Shown here: in pieces, positions 56,268 to 64,000 of the stretch
Layout of the letters: each line of letters opens with the position of its first letter
Position numbering within the stretch: position 1 is the stretch's first letter
Source: Klenkia marina
Lineage (GTDB): Bacteria > Actinomycetota > Actinomycetes > Mycobacteriales > Geodermatophilaceae
DNA: 64,000 nt
Assembly (NCBI RefSeq): GCF_900101025.1
Contig: NZ_FMUH01000007.1
Span: 213,457-277,456 of the forward strand
Direction: 5' to 3'
Notes under the pieces: generated by a model
The model's database searches: none
The model's input: only the letters and a program-made list of their open reading frames with translations
What the model was told of the DNA's origin: nothing
Translations under genes and position numbers: made by a program

Positions 56268-56884
56268 TGAGCGCCCCGACGACCCGCCGCCGGGCGATCA
56301 CCGTCGAGCGGCTGCTGGACGCCGCGCTGGAGACCTTCGCCGAGGCCGGGTTCGCGGCGGCCAGCGTCGAGGACGTCTGCCGCCGCGGCGGGTTCACCCG
56401 CGGCGCCTTCTACTCCAGCTTCAGCACCAAGCACGAGCTGTTCGCTGCTCTGATGACCCGCGAGACCGCCCGTGACCTCGCCGCCGCGGAGCGGCTGGTG
56501 GCCGAGGTGTCCGGTGCCGCGGACCCCCTGGTGGCCGCGATCGACCGCGTCGGCGAGCTGCTGGCCGCCAGCCGCACCTGGACCCTCGTGCTCACCGAGT
56601 ACCAGCTGCTGGCCGCCCGCGACGCCGACGCCGCGGCCCTGCTCGACCGGTTCGCCGACGGCATGGCCACCCAGGTCGCCGGCCTGCTCTCCCGCGCGGC
56701 CGGCACGCTCGGGCTCACGCTGACCGTCCCCGTCACGGACGTCGCGCAGGCGTTCCTCGCCTTGCACCACGGCCTCGCGCTGTCCGCCGCCTGCTCCCCC
56801 GGCGTCCCGACGGCGTCCCTCGAGCGCACCGCCCTCCTGGCCCTCGTCCGCGGCGTCACCGCCTCGCCCGCCTCCCCGTCGTAG
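56267..56884 (+). CDS. TetR-family regulator
   Basis: 205 residues from the GTG at 56267. HTH: RAITVERLLDAALETFAEAGF, VEDVCRRGGFTRGAFYSSF. Ligand domain is variable. Ten bases before the MMPL transporter, which it probably represses together with itself. Confidence 0.88.
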   Translation: MSAPTTRRRAITVERLLDAALETFAEAGFAAASVEDVCRRGGFTRGAFYSSFSTKHELFAALMTRETARDLAAAERLVAEVSGAADPLVAAIDRVGELLAASRTWTLVLTEYQLLAARDADAAALLDRFADGMATQVAGLLSRAAGTLGLTLTVPVTDVAQAFLALHHGLALSAACSPGVPTASLERTALLALVRGVTASPASPS

Positions 56885-56894
56885 GAGCTCTCCC

Positions 56895-59177
56895 GTGTCG
56901 ACTCTGCTGCAGCGGCTCGGCCGCGCCTCCTTCCGCAACCGATGGGTGGTCGTCGCCGTCTGGCTGGTGGTGCTGGCCGGGGTCGCCGCGGCCGTGCTGG
57001 TGCGCGGGCTGTCCTTCGACGACCGGTTCACCATCCCCGGGTCGGAGTCCCAGCAGGCCCTCGACCGGCTCACCGAGGTCTCGCCCGCGGCGGCGGGGGC
57101 CAGCGCCCAGGTGGTCTTCATCGCCCCCGACGGGCAGAGCGTCACCGACTTCCAGCAGGCGATCGAGCAGACCGTCCAGGCCATGGGCCAGGTCGCCGAC
57201 GTGGGCGCCGTCGTCGACCCCTTCCAGTCGCAGGCCGTCAGCCTCGGCGGCCAGGCCGCGCTGGCGAACGTGCAGTACACGGTCAACAACACCCTGCTGG
57301 CCGACGACGCCCTGGAGCAGCTGCAGGACGCCACCGCGGCCGCCTCGGACGCCGGGCTCACCGTCGACGTCGGCGGCAACGCCTTCCAGACGACGGCGGT
57401 GACGGTGGGGCCGCTGGAGTTCGTCGGCGTCGCGGTCGCCGTCGCCGTCCTCGCGATCGCCCTGGGCTCGCTGCTGGCCGCCGGGATGAACCTGCTGACG
57501 GCGCTGGTCGGCGTCGCCGTCGGGCTGCTCGGGTTCCTCGCGATCGGCAGCTTCACCACCCTGTCCTCGTCGGCCCCGACGCTGGCGCTGATGATCGGCC
57601 TGGCGGTCGGCATCGACTACACGCTGTTCATCCTGTCCCGGCACCGCACCCAGCTCGCCGCCGGCGCCGATCCCGAGGAATCCGCCGGCCGGGCCGTGGG
57701 GACGGCGGGCTCCGCGGTGGTCTTCGCCGGCCTCACCGTCGTGGTCGCCCTCGCCGGGCTCTCGGTGGTCGGCATCCCGTTCCTGACCGTGATGGGCCTG
57801 GGGGCCGCCGGCACCGTGCTGGTCGCCGTCGCGGTGGCGTTGACGCTGGTGCCGGCGCTGCTGGGCTTCGCCGGTGCGCGGCTGACCCCGGAGCCGGGCA
57901 GCCGGGCCGCACGCCTCGAGGAGGCCAGCGCGTCGGGCAGCCGGTCGATGGGGGTGCGGTGGGCCGCCCTGGTCACCCGCCTGCCGTGGCTGACCGCGCT
58001 CCTCGTCGTCGCCGGCCTGCTCGTGGTCGCGATCCCGACCACGAAGCTGGAGCTGGCGCTGCCCGACAACGGCACCGCCGCCGAGGGCAGCTCGCAACGG
58101 ACCACCTACGAGGCGGTCGCGGAGTACTTCGGCCCCGGCCTCAACGGCCCGCTGGTCGTGCTGCTCGACGGCGTCGACGCCGCCAGCGGCCAGGCCGGGG
58201 CGCAGGCCGTCGCCGAGGCCGTCGGGGGCACGCCCGGGCTGCTGCCGGGCACCTCAACGGGTGGGTTGGACGACGTCCTGGCCGCGGTCCCCCAGCAGCT
58301 CGGCGAGACCACCTGGCTGATCCAGGTCATCCCCGAGAGCGGACCGCAGGACGAGGCGACCACCCGGCTGGTCGGCGACATCCGGGACCTGGCGCCGCAG
58401 CTGGAGCGCCAGACCGGCGGCACGATCGCGGTGACCGGCCAGACCGCGGTGGCGATCGACGTCTCCAGCACGCTGGGGGCCGCGCTGGTGCCCTTCGCCC
58501 TGGTGGTCGTCGGGCTGTCGGTGGTCCTGCTGCTGCTGGTGTTCCGCTCGGTGCTGGTGCCGGTCAAGGCCGCGCTGGGGTTCCTGCTGTCGGTGGTGGC
58601 CTCGTTCGGCGCGGTCGTCGCGGTGTTCCAGTGGGGTTGGCTGATCGACCTGTTCGGGGTGGCCAGCGCCGGGCCGGTGGTCAGCCTGATGCCGATCATC
58701 CTCATCGCGGTGCTGTTCGGCCTGGCGATGGACTACGAGGTCTTCCTGGTCTCGCGGATGCGCGAGGCCTACGTGCACGGCGCCTCCCCGCGCGAGGCCG
58801 TGCTGGAGGGCATGCGGCACGCGGCCCGGGTGGTCACGGCCGCGGCGCTGATCATGTTCTCGGTCTTCGCCAGCTTCCTGACCATCGACGAGCCGGTGGT
58901 GAAGTCGATCGCGTTCGGCCTGGCCGTCGGCGTGCTGGTCGACGCCTTCCTGGTGCGCATGACGCTGGTGCCGGCCGTCCTCGTGCTGCTGGGGCGCTCG
59001 GCCTGGTGGCTGCCGCGCTGGGCCGAGAAGGTGCTGCCCGACCTGGACGTCGAGGGGGCGAAGCTCGGTGTCCCCGCCACCGGCCGGGGTGCGCACGAGG
59101 CGCCGGAGGACGCGCCCGCGCCGCCGACCGGGCACGCACCCCGGCACGGCCGGCACGAGGCGCCGGAGCGCACTTGA
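56895..59177 (+). CDS. MMPL/RND-family transporter
   Basis: 760 residues from a GTG with GGAG upstream. Two six-helix halves: RNRWVVVAVWLVVLAGV, then IGLAVGIDYTLFILSRHR; second half LFGLAMDYEVFLVSRMRE, both with the paired Asp-Tyr of the proton path. Proton-driven export of lipids or drugs. In operon with TetR. Confidence 0.9.
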   Translation: MSTLLQRLGRASFRNRWVVVAVWLVVLAGVAAAVLVRGLSFDDRFTIPGSESQQALDRLTEVSPAAAGASAQVVFIAPDGQSVTDFQQAIEQTVQAMGQVADVGAVVDPFQSQAVSLGGQAALANVQYTVNNTLLADDALEQLQDATAAASDAGLTVDVGGNAFQTTAVTVGPLEFVGVAVAVAVLAIALGSLLAAGMNLLTALVGVAVGLLGFLAIGSFTTLSSSAPTLALMIGLAVGIDYTLFILSRHRTQLAAGADPEESAGRAVGTAGSAVVFAGLTVVVALAGLSVVGIPFLTVMGLGAAGTVLVAVAVALTLVPALLGFAGARLTPEPGSRAARLEEASASGSRSMGVRWAALVTRLPWLTALLVVAGLLVVAIPTTKLELALPDNGTAAEGSSQRTTYEAVAEYFGPGLNGPLVVLLDGVDAASGQAGAQAVAEAVGGTPGLLPGTSTGGLDDVLAAVPQQLGETTWLIQVIPESGPQDEATTRLVGDIRDLAPQLERQTGGTIAVTGQTAVAIDVSSTLGAALVPFALVVVGLSVVLLLLVFRSVLVPVKAALGFLLSVVASFGAVVAVFQWGWLIDLFGVASAGPVVSLMPIILIAVLFGLAMDYEVFLVSRMREAYVHGASPREAVLEGMRHAARVVTAAALIMFSVFASFLTIDEPVVKSIAFGLAVGVLVDAFLVRMTLVPAVLVLLGRSAWWLPRWAEKVLPDLDVEGAKLGVPATGRGAHEAPEDAPAPPTGHAPRHGRHEAPERT

Positions 59178-59211
59178 CCACCGCGGACGGGGCGTCGGAC
59201 AGACTGGGCCG

Positions 59212-59901
59212 GTGAGCGCAGACCACGGCCACGACGACCACCCCGGTTACGCGGGCCCGCCGCCGTCCACCCCGGGCCCGCCGGCCGGGCAGCCGTGGGG
59301 AGCCCAGCCCGGGGCGGTCCAGCCCGGCACGGCTCAGCCCTGGGGTGCGCAGCCCGGCTACGGGCCCCCACCGGCCTACGGACCCGGGTACGCCCCGGCG
59401 TACGGGGCGCAGCCGGGCTGGTGGACGCCCCCCGCGCCGCCGCCGCCCTCGTGGCCGAACGGCCCCGGTCGGCCGCAGCAGGCCGGCGCCGCCGCCACGC
59501 TCGCGTTCATCGCCGGCGGCATCGCCCTGATGTGGGGCCTGGTGGGCATCGTGCTGCTGGCCGGTTCCGACGGCGGCAGCGCGAGCTGGCTGGGCGTCGC
59601 GGTGGGTCTGCCCTCGGGTGTCGCGCTCATCGCCGGCGGCACCCGGCTGCTGGCCGGGGCCGACCGCTGGGTGGTGGTCGGCGGCGGCGCGGCGCTCGCG
59701 CTGGCCGTGCTCGCCCAGGCCGTGGTCAGCGCGGCCACCTCCTACGGCTCGGCGTTCGGCCAGGCGTTCCTCGTCGTCCTGCTGCTGCCGGTGCCCACGA
59801 TCGCGGCGGTGCTGGCCGGGCTGCCCGTCGTCGGCGGCTGGGTCGACCACGTGCGCAGCGGCCCGTCCGGCGGGCACCCCGGGACGCCGCCCACCTGGTG
59901 A
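59212..59901 (+). CDS. Proline-rich membrane protein of unknown function
   Basis: 229 residues from the GTG at 59212. N-terminal ~90 residues rich in Pro/Gly/Gln/Tyr (QPWGAQPG, PAYGPGYAPAYGAQPG), then four helices. Function unknown; resembles DUF4190-type tails in style. Confidence 0.65.
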   Translation: MSADHGHDDHPGYAGPPPSTPGPPAGQPWGAQPGAVQPGTAQPWGAQPGYGPPPAYGPGYAPAYGAQPGWWTPPAPPPPSWPNGPGRPQQAGAAATLAFIAGGIALMWGLVGIVLLAGSDGGSASWLGVAVGLPSGVALIAGGTRLLAGADRWVVVGGGAALALAVLAQAVVSAATSYGSAFGQAFLVVLLLPVPTIAAVLAGLPVVGGWVDHVRSGPSGGHPGTPPTW

Positions 59902-59931
59902 CCGCCGGTTCCACGTGGAACCCTCGGCCCG

Positions 59932-61032
59932 GTGACCGACCCCGCACCGATCGACCCCGTCGACCTCGTCCGCGAGCTGGTGCGCCGGCCGACCGTCTCC
60001 GGTGACCCCCGCCCGCAGCGCGACGTGATGGGCCTGGTCACCGAGGTGCTCACCGCGCACGCCCCGCACCTGCAGCGGCGCACCGGCGACGACCCCGACC
60101 AGCCCTGGACCCTGCTCACCACGCCCACCGACCCCGACCGGCCGCGGCTGCTGTTCGCCTGCCACGTCGACACGGTGCCGGCCGCCGACGCCGCGCAGTG
60201 GCAGCGCGACCCGTTCGGCGCCGACGCCGACGGGGGCCGGGTCTGGGGCCGCGGGGGGTCGGACATGAAGGCCGGGCTGGTCGCCGCGGTCGCCGCGGTG
60301 GCCGCCGCCGACCCCGACGTGCCGGTGGGCTTGCTGCTCACCAGCGACGAGGAGATCGGCTCGCGGGGCGCCCAGGTGGCGGCGGCCGCGCTGGCCGGCA
60401 CGCGCACCGGGGCGGTCGTCGTCCCCGAGGCCACCGGCAACGAGGTGGTGCTCGGTCACCGCGGCGCGCTGTGGCTCGCCGTCCGAGCGGCAGGGCGGGC
60501 CGCGCACGGCAGCACCCCGCACCTGGGCCACAACGCGGTGCTCGACCTGGTCGCCGTCCTGGCCCGGGCCGGTGGCCCGGGTGGCGCGGGGCTGCCGCTG
60601 GCGACCGAGGACTTCCTCGGCACCGAGACCTGGAACCCGGGGGTGATCGCCGGCGGCACGGTGCCCAACGTGGTCCCCGACGCCGCCGAGGTGGTCGTCG
60701 ACATGCGCACGGTCGGCGACGGCGCCACGTTGCAGGCCTGGTGGCGGGCCCAGCCCGAGGTGGCCGACGTCGAGGTGCGGGTCGACCTGCCGCCGCTGCG
60801 CACCCCCGCTGACGACCCGTGGGTGCGGGCGCTGCCGGCGGTGGTCCGACCCGACCCGGCCACCTACTTCACCGACGCCTCGGTGCTCGGCCCGGTCGCC
60901 GACGGCGCGCCGGTCGTGGTGTGGGGCCCGGGCACGCCCGCGGTGATGCACGCCCGCGACGAGTACGTCGAGGTCGCCGAGCTGGAGCAGGCGGTGCGGG
61001 TGTTCGGCGAGGTGGTCAGCCGCTGGGGGTGA
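59932..61032 (+). CDS. M20 peptidase, DapE-like
   Basis: 366 residues from a GTG. Metal and catalytic residues: ACHVDTVP (His, Asp), GRGGSDMKAG (Asp), TSDEEIGSRG (Glu-Glu), ending with VMHARDEYV (His). The likely role is succinyl-diaminopimelate desuccinylase in lysine/peptidoglycan synthesis; other M20 deacylases cannot be ruled out. Ends 17 bp inside lacI. Confidence 0.82.
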   Translation: MTDPAPIDPVDLVRELVRRPTVSGDPRPQRDVMGLVTEVLTAHAPHLQRRTGDDPDQPWTLLTTPTDPDRPRLLFACHVDTVPAADAAQWQRDPFGADADGGRVWGRGGSDMKAGLVAAVAAVAAADPDVPVGLLLTSDEEIGSRGAQVAAAALAGTRTGAVVVPEATGNEVVLGHRGALWLAVRAAGRAAHGSTPHLGHNAVLDLVAVLARAGGPGGAGLPLATEDFLGTETWNPGVIAGGTVPNVVPDAAEVVVDMRTVGDGATLQAWWRAQPEVADVEVRVDLPPLRTPADDPWVRALPAVVRPDPATYFTDASVLGPVADGAPVVVWGPGTPAVMHARDEYVEVAELEQAVRVFGEVVSRWG

Positions 61033-62026
61033 GGCCCGTGCTCGCCCGCACGACCAGCGAGGGCGCCAGGGCCGACCGGGCCGGTGCCGCGCGGTCGGGG
61101 CCGAGGGCGGCCGACAGCAGCCGCACGGCCTCGTCGGCGATGTCGTCCTGCGGCTGTCGCACGGTGGTGAGCGGTGGGTCCGACAGCGCGGCGTAGGGGA
61201 TGTCGTCGAACCCGGTCACCAGCAGGTCACCCGGGACGCCGACGCCGGCCTCGGCGCAGACCTGCAGCACGCCCAGCGCGATGAGGTCGTCGGCGCAGGC
61301 CACGGCGTCGGGCAGCGGGCCGGCGGCGAGCAGGCGCTGCATGGCCTCCCTGCCCCAGCCGATCGAGTAGTCGCCGAGCAGCACCTGGTCGACCGAGACC
61401 CCCCGTCGGGCGGTGTGCTCGCGGAAGCCTGCGACGCGCAGCTCGGTGGAGGAGTTGGTCAGGGTGGAGCTGACGAACGCCGCCGAGCGCACTCCGCGGT
61501 CGGCCAGGTGGTCGACGACCAGCTGCAGGGCGAGGTCGTCGTCGACCCCGACCCAGTCGCTGTCGACGCCCGCGACGTAGCGGTCGACCTGCACCAGCGG
61601 TAGCTGACCGGCTGCCCAGGACACGGCCTCGAGGCTGCGGATCCCGTGCACCGGGCTGATGACGATGCCGTCGACCTGGCGGGCCACCAGGCTGCGCAGC
61701 CGTTGCGCCTCGAGGTCGGGGTCCGAGCGGGACGAGCAGAGGAACAGCTGGCGCCCGGCCTGCTGGAGGGCGTGCTCGACGCCTTCGACCAGCGCGGTGA
61801 AGAACGGGTTGGCGATGCTGGGCACCACCATGCCGACCGTGTCGGTGCGGCTGCGGCGCAGGGCGCTGGCGATGCCGTTGCCGGAGTAGCCGAGGTCGTC
61901 GGCGGCGCGGGTGACCTGCTCGTGCACCGACGGCGAGACCGGTCGGGCCCCCGAGAGGGCACGGGAGACGGTGGCGGTCGAGACGCCGGCGCGCTCGGCG
62001 ACGTCCCGGATGGTCACCCGGCCCAC
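61016..62026 (-). CDS. LacI-family repressor
   Basis: 336 residues. HTH VTIRDVAERAGVSTATVSRALSG and a periplasmic-binding-protein-like sugar domain. Divergent from btpA-pfkB with two operators between. Confidence 0.93.
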   Translation of the reverse strand: MGRVTIRDVAERAGVSTATVSRALSGARPVSPSVHEQVTRAADDLGYSGNGIASALRRSRTDTVGMVVPSIANPFFTALVEGVEHALQQAGRQLFLCSSRSDPDLEAQRLRSLVARQVDGIVISPVHGIRSLEAVSWAAGQLPLVQVDRYVAGVDSDWVGVDDDLALQLVVDHLADRGVRSAAFVSSTLTNSSTELRVAGFREHTARRGVSVDQVLLGDYSIGWGREAMQRLLAAGPLPDAVACADDLIALGVLQVCAEAGVGVPGDLLVTGFDDIPYAALSDPPLTTVRQPQDDIADEAVRLLSAALGPDRAAPARSALAPSLVVRASTGLTPSG

Positions 62027-62136
62027 GGTCCCCCCGTCCCGGCCCGGTTCCGGGCCGTGCGCCCATCATGTCCGACGGCGTCGACATGCGCTCGTGTCGG
62101 TCGTGTGTCATCGACCTGACCAGGCGGAACAAGAAA

Positions 62137-62149
62137 GTAATCGTTTGCC
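62137..62149. promoter_or_regulatory. LacI operator O1
   Basis: GTAATCGTTTGCC, just before the -35 (TTGACG, 62152-62157). Confidence 0.7.
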
Positions 62150-62151
62150 CA

Positions 62152-62182
62152 TTGACGCCGGCAGGGGAGTGCGATGTAGCGT
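62152..62182 (+). promoter_or_regulatory. btpA promoter
   Basis: TTGACG at 62152 and TAGCGT at 62177 (19-bp spacing) or TGTAGC at 62175 (17-bp). The -10 is imperfect. Confidence 0.45.
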
Positions 62183-62194
62183 CCGTCACGTCTT

Positions 62195-62207
62195 GGCAAT
62201 CGATTAC
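62195..62207. promoter_or_regulatory. LacI operator O2
   Basis: GGCAATCGATTAC, which reversed is GTAATCGATTGCC: one base different from O1. Five bases before the btpA start. Confidence 0.7.
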
Positions 62208-62211
62208 ACGG

Positions 62212-63063
62212 ATGGTGTCGACGGTGTCCTCCCCCCTCGGGGTCTACCCCCGCAAGCCCTCGGCCACCGCCGAGCTGTTCGGGGAGGGCACCGCCCTGAT
62301 CGGCGCCGTGCACCTCCCCGCCCTGCCCGGCAGCCCGGCCTACCGCGGCCAGCCGGTGGCCGAGATCGCCCGCTACGCCGTCGAGGAGGCCCTGGCCTAC
62401 ACCGGCAACGGGTTCGACTCGGTGATCGTCGAGAACCACTGGGACCTGCCCTTCCTCAAGCCCGGCGAGCACGGCTACGAGGTCGCCGCCTCGATGGGCG
62501 TGATCACCGCGGCCGTCGTCGCCGAGCTCGGCAGCAAGGTGGGCGTGAGCGTGCTGTCCAACGCGGGCGAGTGCTCGGTGGCCAGCGCGTGGGCCGCCGG
62601 CGCCGGCTGGGTCCGGGTGAACCAGTGGGTCAACGCCTACGTGGCCAACGAGGGCTTCATCGAGGGCCAGGCCGCCCGCACCAGCCGCTACCGGCACGGC
62701 ATCGGCGCCGACCCGCTCAAGGTGTTCGCCGACGTGCACGTCAAGCACGGGGCGCACGCGATCGTCGCCGACCGCACGCTGGCCGAGCAGACCGAGGACG
62801 CCGAGTTCTTCGACGCCGACGTGCTCATCGCCACCGGGTCGCGCACCGGCCACGCCACCAGCGTCGAGGAGGTCGTGGGCATCCGCGACCACACCCAGCT
62901 GCCGGTCATCATCGGCAGCGGGGTGGACCCGACCAACGCCGCCGCCCTGCTCGCCGAGTGCGACGGCGCGATCGTGGCCTCGGCGGCCAAGGACAACGGC
63001 CGCTGGTGGGGCCGGGTCGCCCCGGAGAAGGTGCGCGCCGTCGCCCGGGCGGCCGGCAAGTGA
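62212..63063 (+). CDS. BtpA/SgcQ-family protein
   Basis: 283 residues from the ATG at 62212 (GTGs at 62215 and 62224 are alternatives). TIM-barrel with LIGAVHLPALPGSP, VIVENHWDLPFLKP and IGSGVDPTNAAALL. BtpA was linked to photosystem I biogenesis in cyanobacteria, SgcQ to a sugar cluster in E. coli; here the LacI and PfkB partners favour sugar or nucleoside catabolism. GTGA overlap with pfkB. Confidence 0.86.
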   Translation: MVSTVSSPLGVYPRKPSATAELFGEGTALIGAVHLPALPGSPAYRGQPVAEIARYAVEEALAYTGNGFDSVIVENHWDLPFLKPGEHGYEVAASMGVITAAVVAELGSKVGVSVLSNAGECSVASAWAAGAGWVRVNQWVNAYVANEGFIEGQAARTSRYRHGIGADPLKVFADVHVKHGAHAIVADRTLAEQTEDAEFFDADVLIATGSRTGHATSVEEVVGIRDHTQLPVIIGSGVDPTNAAALLAECDGAIVASAAKDNGRWWGRVAPEKVRAVARAAGK

Positions 63064-63938
63064 CGCCCGGCGCCCCGGTCGTCTTCTGCGGCTACGCCAA
63101 CCTCGACGTGGTCGGCCGGGTGCCCCGGTTCCCCGCCCCCGACGAGCGCGTGCACGCCACCGCCATCGACCAGCTGCCCGGTGGCATGGGCGCCAACGCC
63201 GCCGTGGCCTGCGCGCGGGCCGGCGCGACGACCGCGTTCGCCGGGGTCGTCGGCACCGACCCGGCCAGCGACCTCTTCCTCGCCCAGCTGGCCTTCGAGG
63301 GCGTCGACGCCGGCTGGACCGACCGCACCGGCTACCTGTCCACCGCCATCGTGCTGGTCGACGGCGCCGGCCGGCGCTCGGTGGTCAGCCAGGACGACGC
63401 CCTCGACGCCGAGCACGTGGCCCGCACCGCCGACCGGCTGGCCGGGCTCGGCGGCGGGCTGCTCTACCTCGACGGCTACCGCGCAGCCCAGCTGCCCGCG
63501 GCCGCCCGTCCGGGTGTGGTGCTGACCGTCGACCTCGACGGCTGCGAGAACCCCGACGTCGCCCGCGCCGCCCTGGCCGCCGCCGACCACGCCGTCGTCG
63601 GACGCACCCGGCTGACCGAGCTGCTCGGCCTGACCCCGGCCGACCGCGGCCCGCGGACCACCCTGGTGGTCACCGACGGCCCGGCCGGGTGGCAGCTGGC
63701 CGGCCCCGACGGCATCGCCTCCGGGGCAGCCCTGTCCGTCGAGGTCGTCGACGACACCGGCGCCGGCGACTGCTTCGTCGGCACCCACCTGGCCGGGCTC
63801 GCCGCCGGCCTGGGCCCGGTCGAGGCCGCCACCCGGGCCGGCGTCGCGGCCAGCCTCTCGTGCACCCAGGAGGGCGCCCGCGCCGCGCCGTCCCCGGCCC
63901 GGGTCACCGAGGCCCTCCACCAGCTCGCCACCGCCTGA
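63060..63938 (+). CDS. PfkB-family carbohydrate kinase
   Basis: 292 residues from the GTG at 63060. PfkB signature 1 region QLPGGMGANAAVACARAG and signature 2 VVDDTGAGDCFVGTHLAG with the catalytic Asp. Substrate is a sugar or nucleoside. Confidence 0.9.
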   Translation: MTPGAPVVFCGYANLDVVGRVPRFPAPDERVHATAIDQLPGGMGANAAVACARAGATTAFAGVVGTDPASDLFLAQLAFEGVDAGWTDRTGYLSTAIVLVDGAGRRSVVSQDDALDAEHVARTADRLAGLGGGLLYLDGYRAAQLPAAARPGVVLTVDLDGCENPDVARAALAAADHAVVGRTRLTELLGLTPADRGPRTTLVVTDGPAGWQLAGPDGIASGAALSVEVVDDTGAGDCFVGTHLAGLAAGLGPVEAATRAGVAASLSCTQEGARAAPSPARVTEALHQLATA

Positions 63939-63950
63939 CCGCTCCCCCCT

Positions 63951-64000
63951 GCACCTCCCCGCCCGCACCGCCCCGCACCTCCCCCGCCCGCACCGCCCCG
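63951..64000. repeat. C-rich tandem repeat, about 24-25 bp unit
   Basis: GCACCTCCCC-GCCCGCACCGCCCC repeated twice and cut by the window end. Low complexity. Confidence 0.6.

Noticed and set aside
63951..64000. C-rich repeat as a regulatory array
   Set aside because: Low-complexity and truncated by the window end.

Overview
The window is GC-rich actinobacterial DNA, about 74% G+C by eye. It has dense strand switching, many GTG and TTG starts, and long spurious open frames on both strands. Gene content and protein style (murJ with a pseudokinase partner, DUF6049, Ino1, a GlpK/GlpF/GlpD set with an IclR regulator, DinB with a C-terminal extension) suggest a Geodermatophilaceae-like organism (Blastococcus, Modestobacter, Geodermatophilus or Klenkia). 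This assignment is an inference from style, not a database result. No rRNA, tRNA, CRISPR array, integrase, transposase or prophage was recognised.

Positions 1-21,900 look like the conserved oriC-proximal arm of actinobacterial chromosomes. They hold the pseudokinase, murJ, DUF6049 and NUDIX operon (minus strand), then divergent pcnA, an MFS exporter, YqgE, an LprG-like lipoprotein, ino1, ponA, a GT87 mannosyltransferase-like protein, endonuclease IV, a secreted anchored protein, and the rpsF-ssb-rpsR-rplI operon followed by dnaB. The order resembles Streptomyces and is ordinary.

Positions 21,900-26,500 are accessory genes. They include two broken genes: a four-helix membrane protein with a one-base frameshift, and an alpha/beta hydrolase with a nonsense codon. 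A protein fusing a degenerate pterin-dehydratase-like part to a VOC domain also lies here. From 25,845 to 28,471 an NrtR-type NUDIX regulator faces an operon of an SPFH protein and an NAD-kinase-like protein. Two related 21-bp inverted repeats lie over the -35 and -10 of the promoter between them. This is the best candidate for an undescribed, NAD-linked system in the window.

Positions 28,490-41,824 hold a methyltransferase, lldD, dinB, a TPP-riboswitch-controlled thiM-thiE-thiD-tenA operon, and a NfeD-flotillin-GNAT operon in the same order as Bacillus yuaF-yuaG-yuaI. They also hold a helicase with a histone-H1-like basic tail, a glutamine amidotransferase facing an ATP-grasp protein, and an alpha/beta hydrolase.

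Positions 41,895-55,514 hold a SWIM-finger SNF2 helicase, a DUF4190 protein, phosphoglucomutase and a glycerol locus: glpF-glpK, an IclR (GylR-like) regulator, a second glpK, a permease and glpD. The same 17-bp palindrome sits upstream of the regulator/glpF and of glpD, so it is the probable operator of this regulon.

Positions 55,700-64,000 hold an SRPBCC protein, a TetR-MMPL pair with an inverted-repeat operator, a proline-rich membrane protein, a DapE-like peptidase, and a LacI regulator facing a BtpA-PfkB operon. That promoter is bracketed by two matching operators. The operon probably continues past the window.
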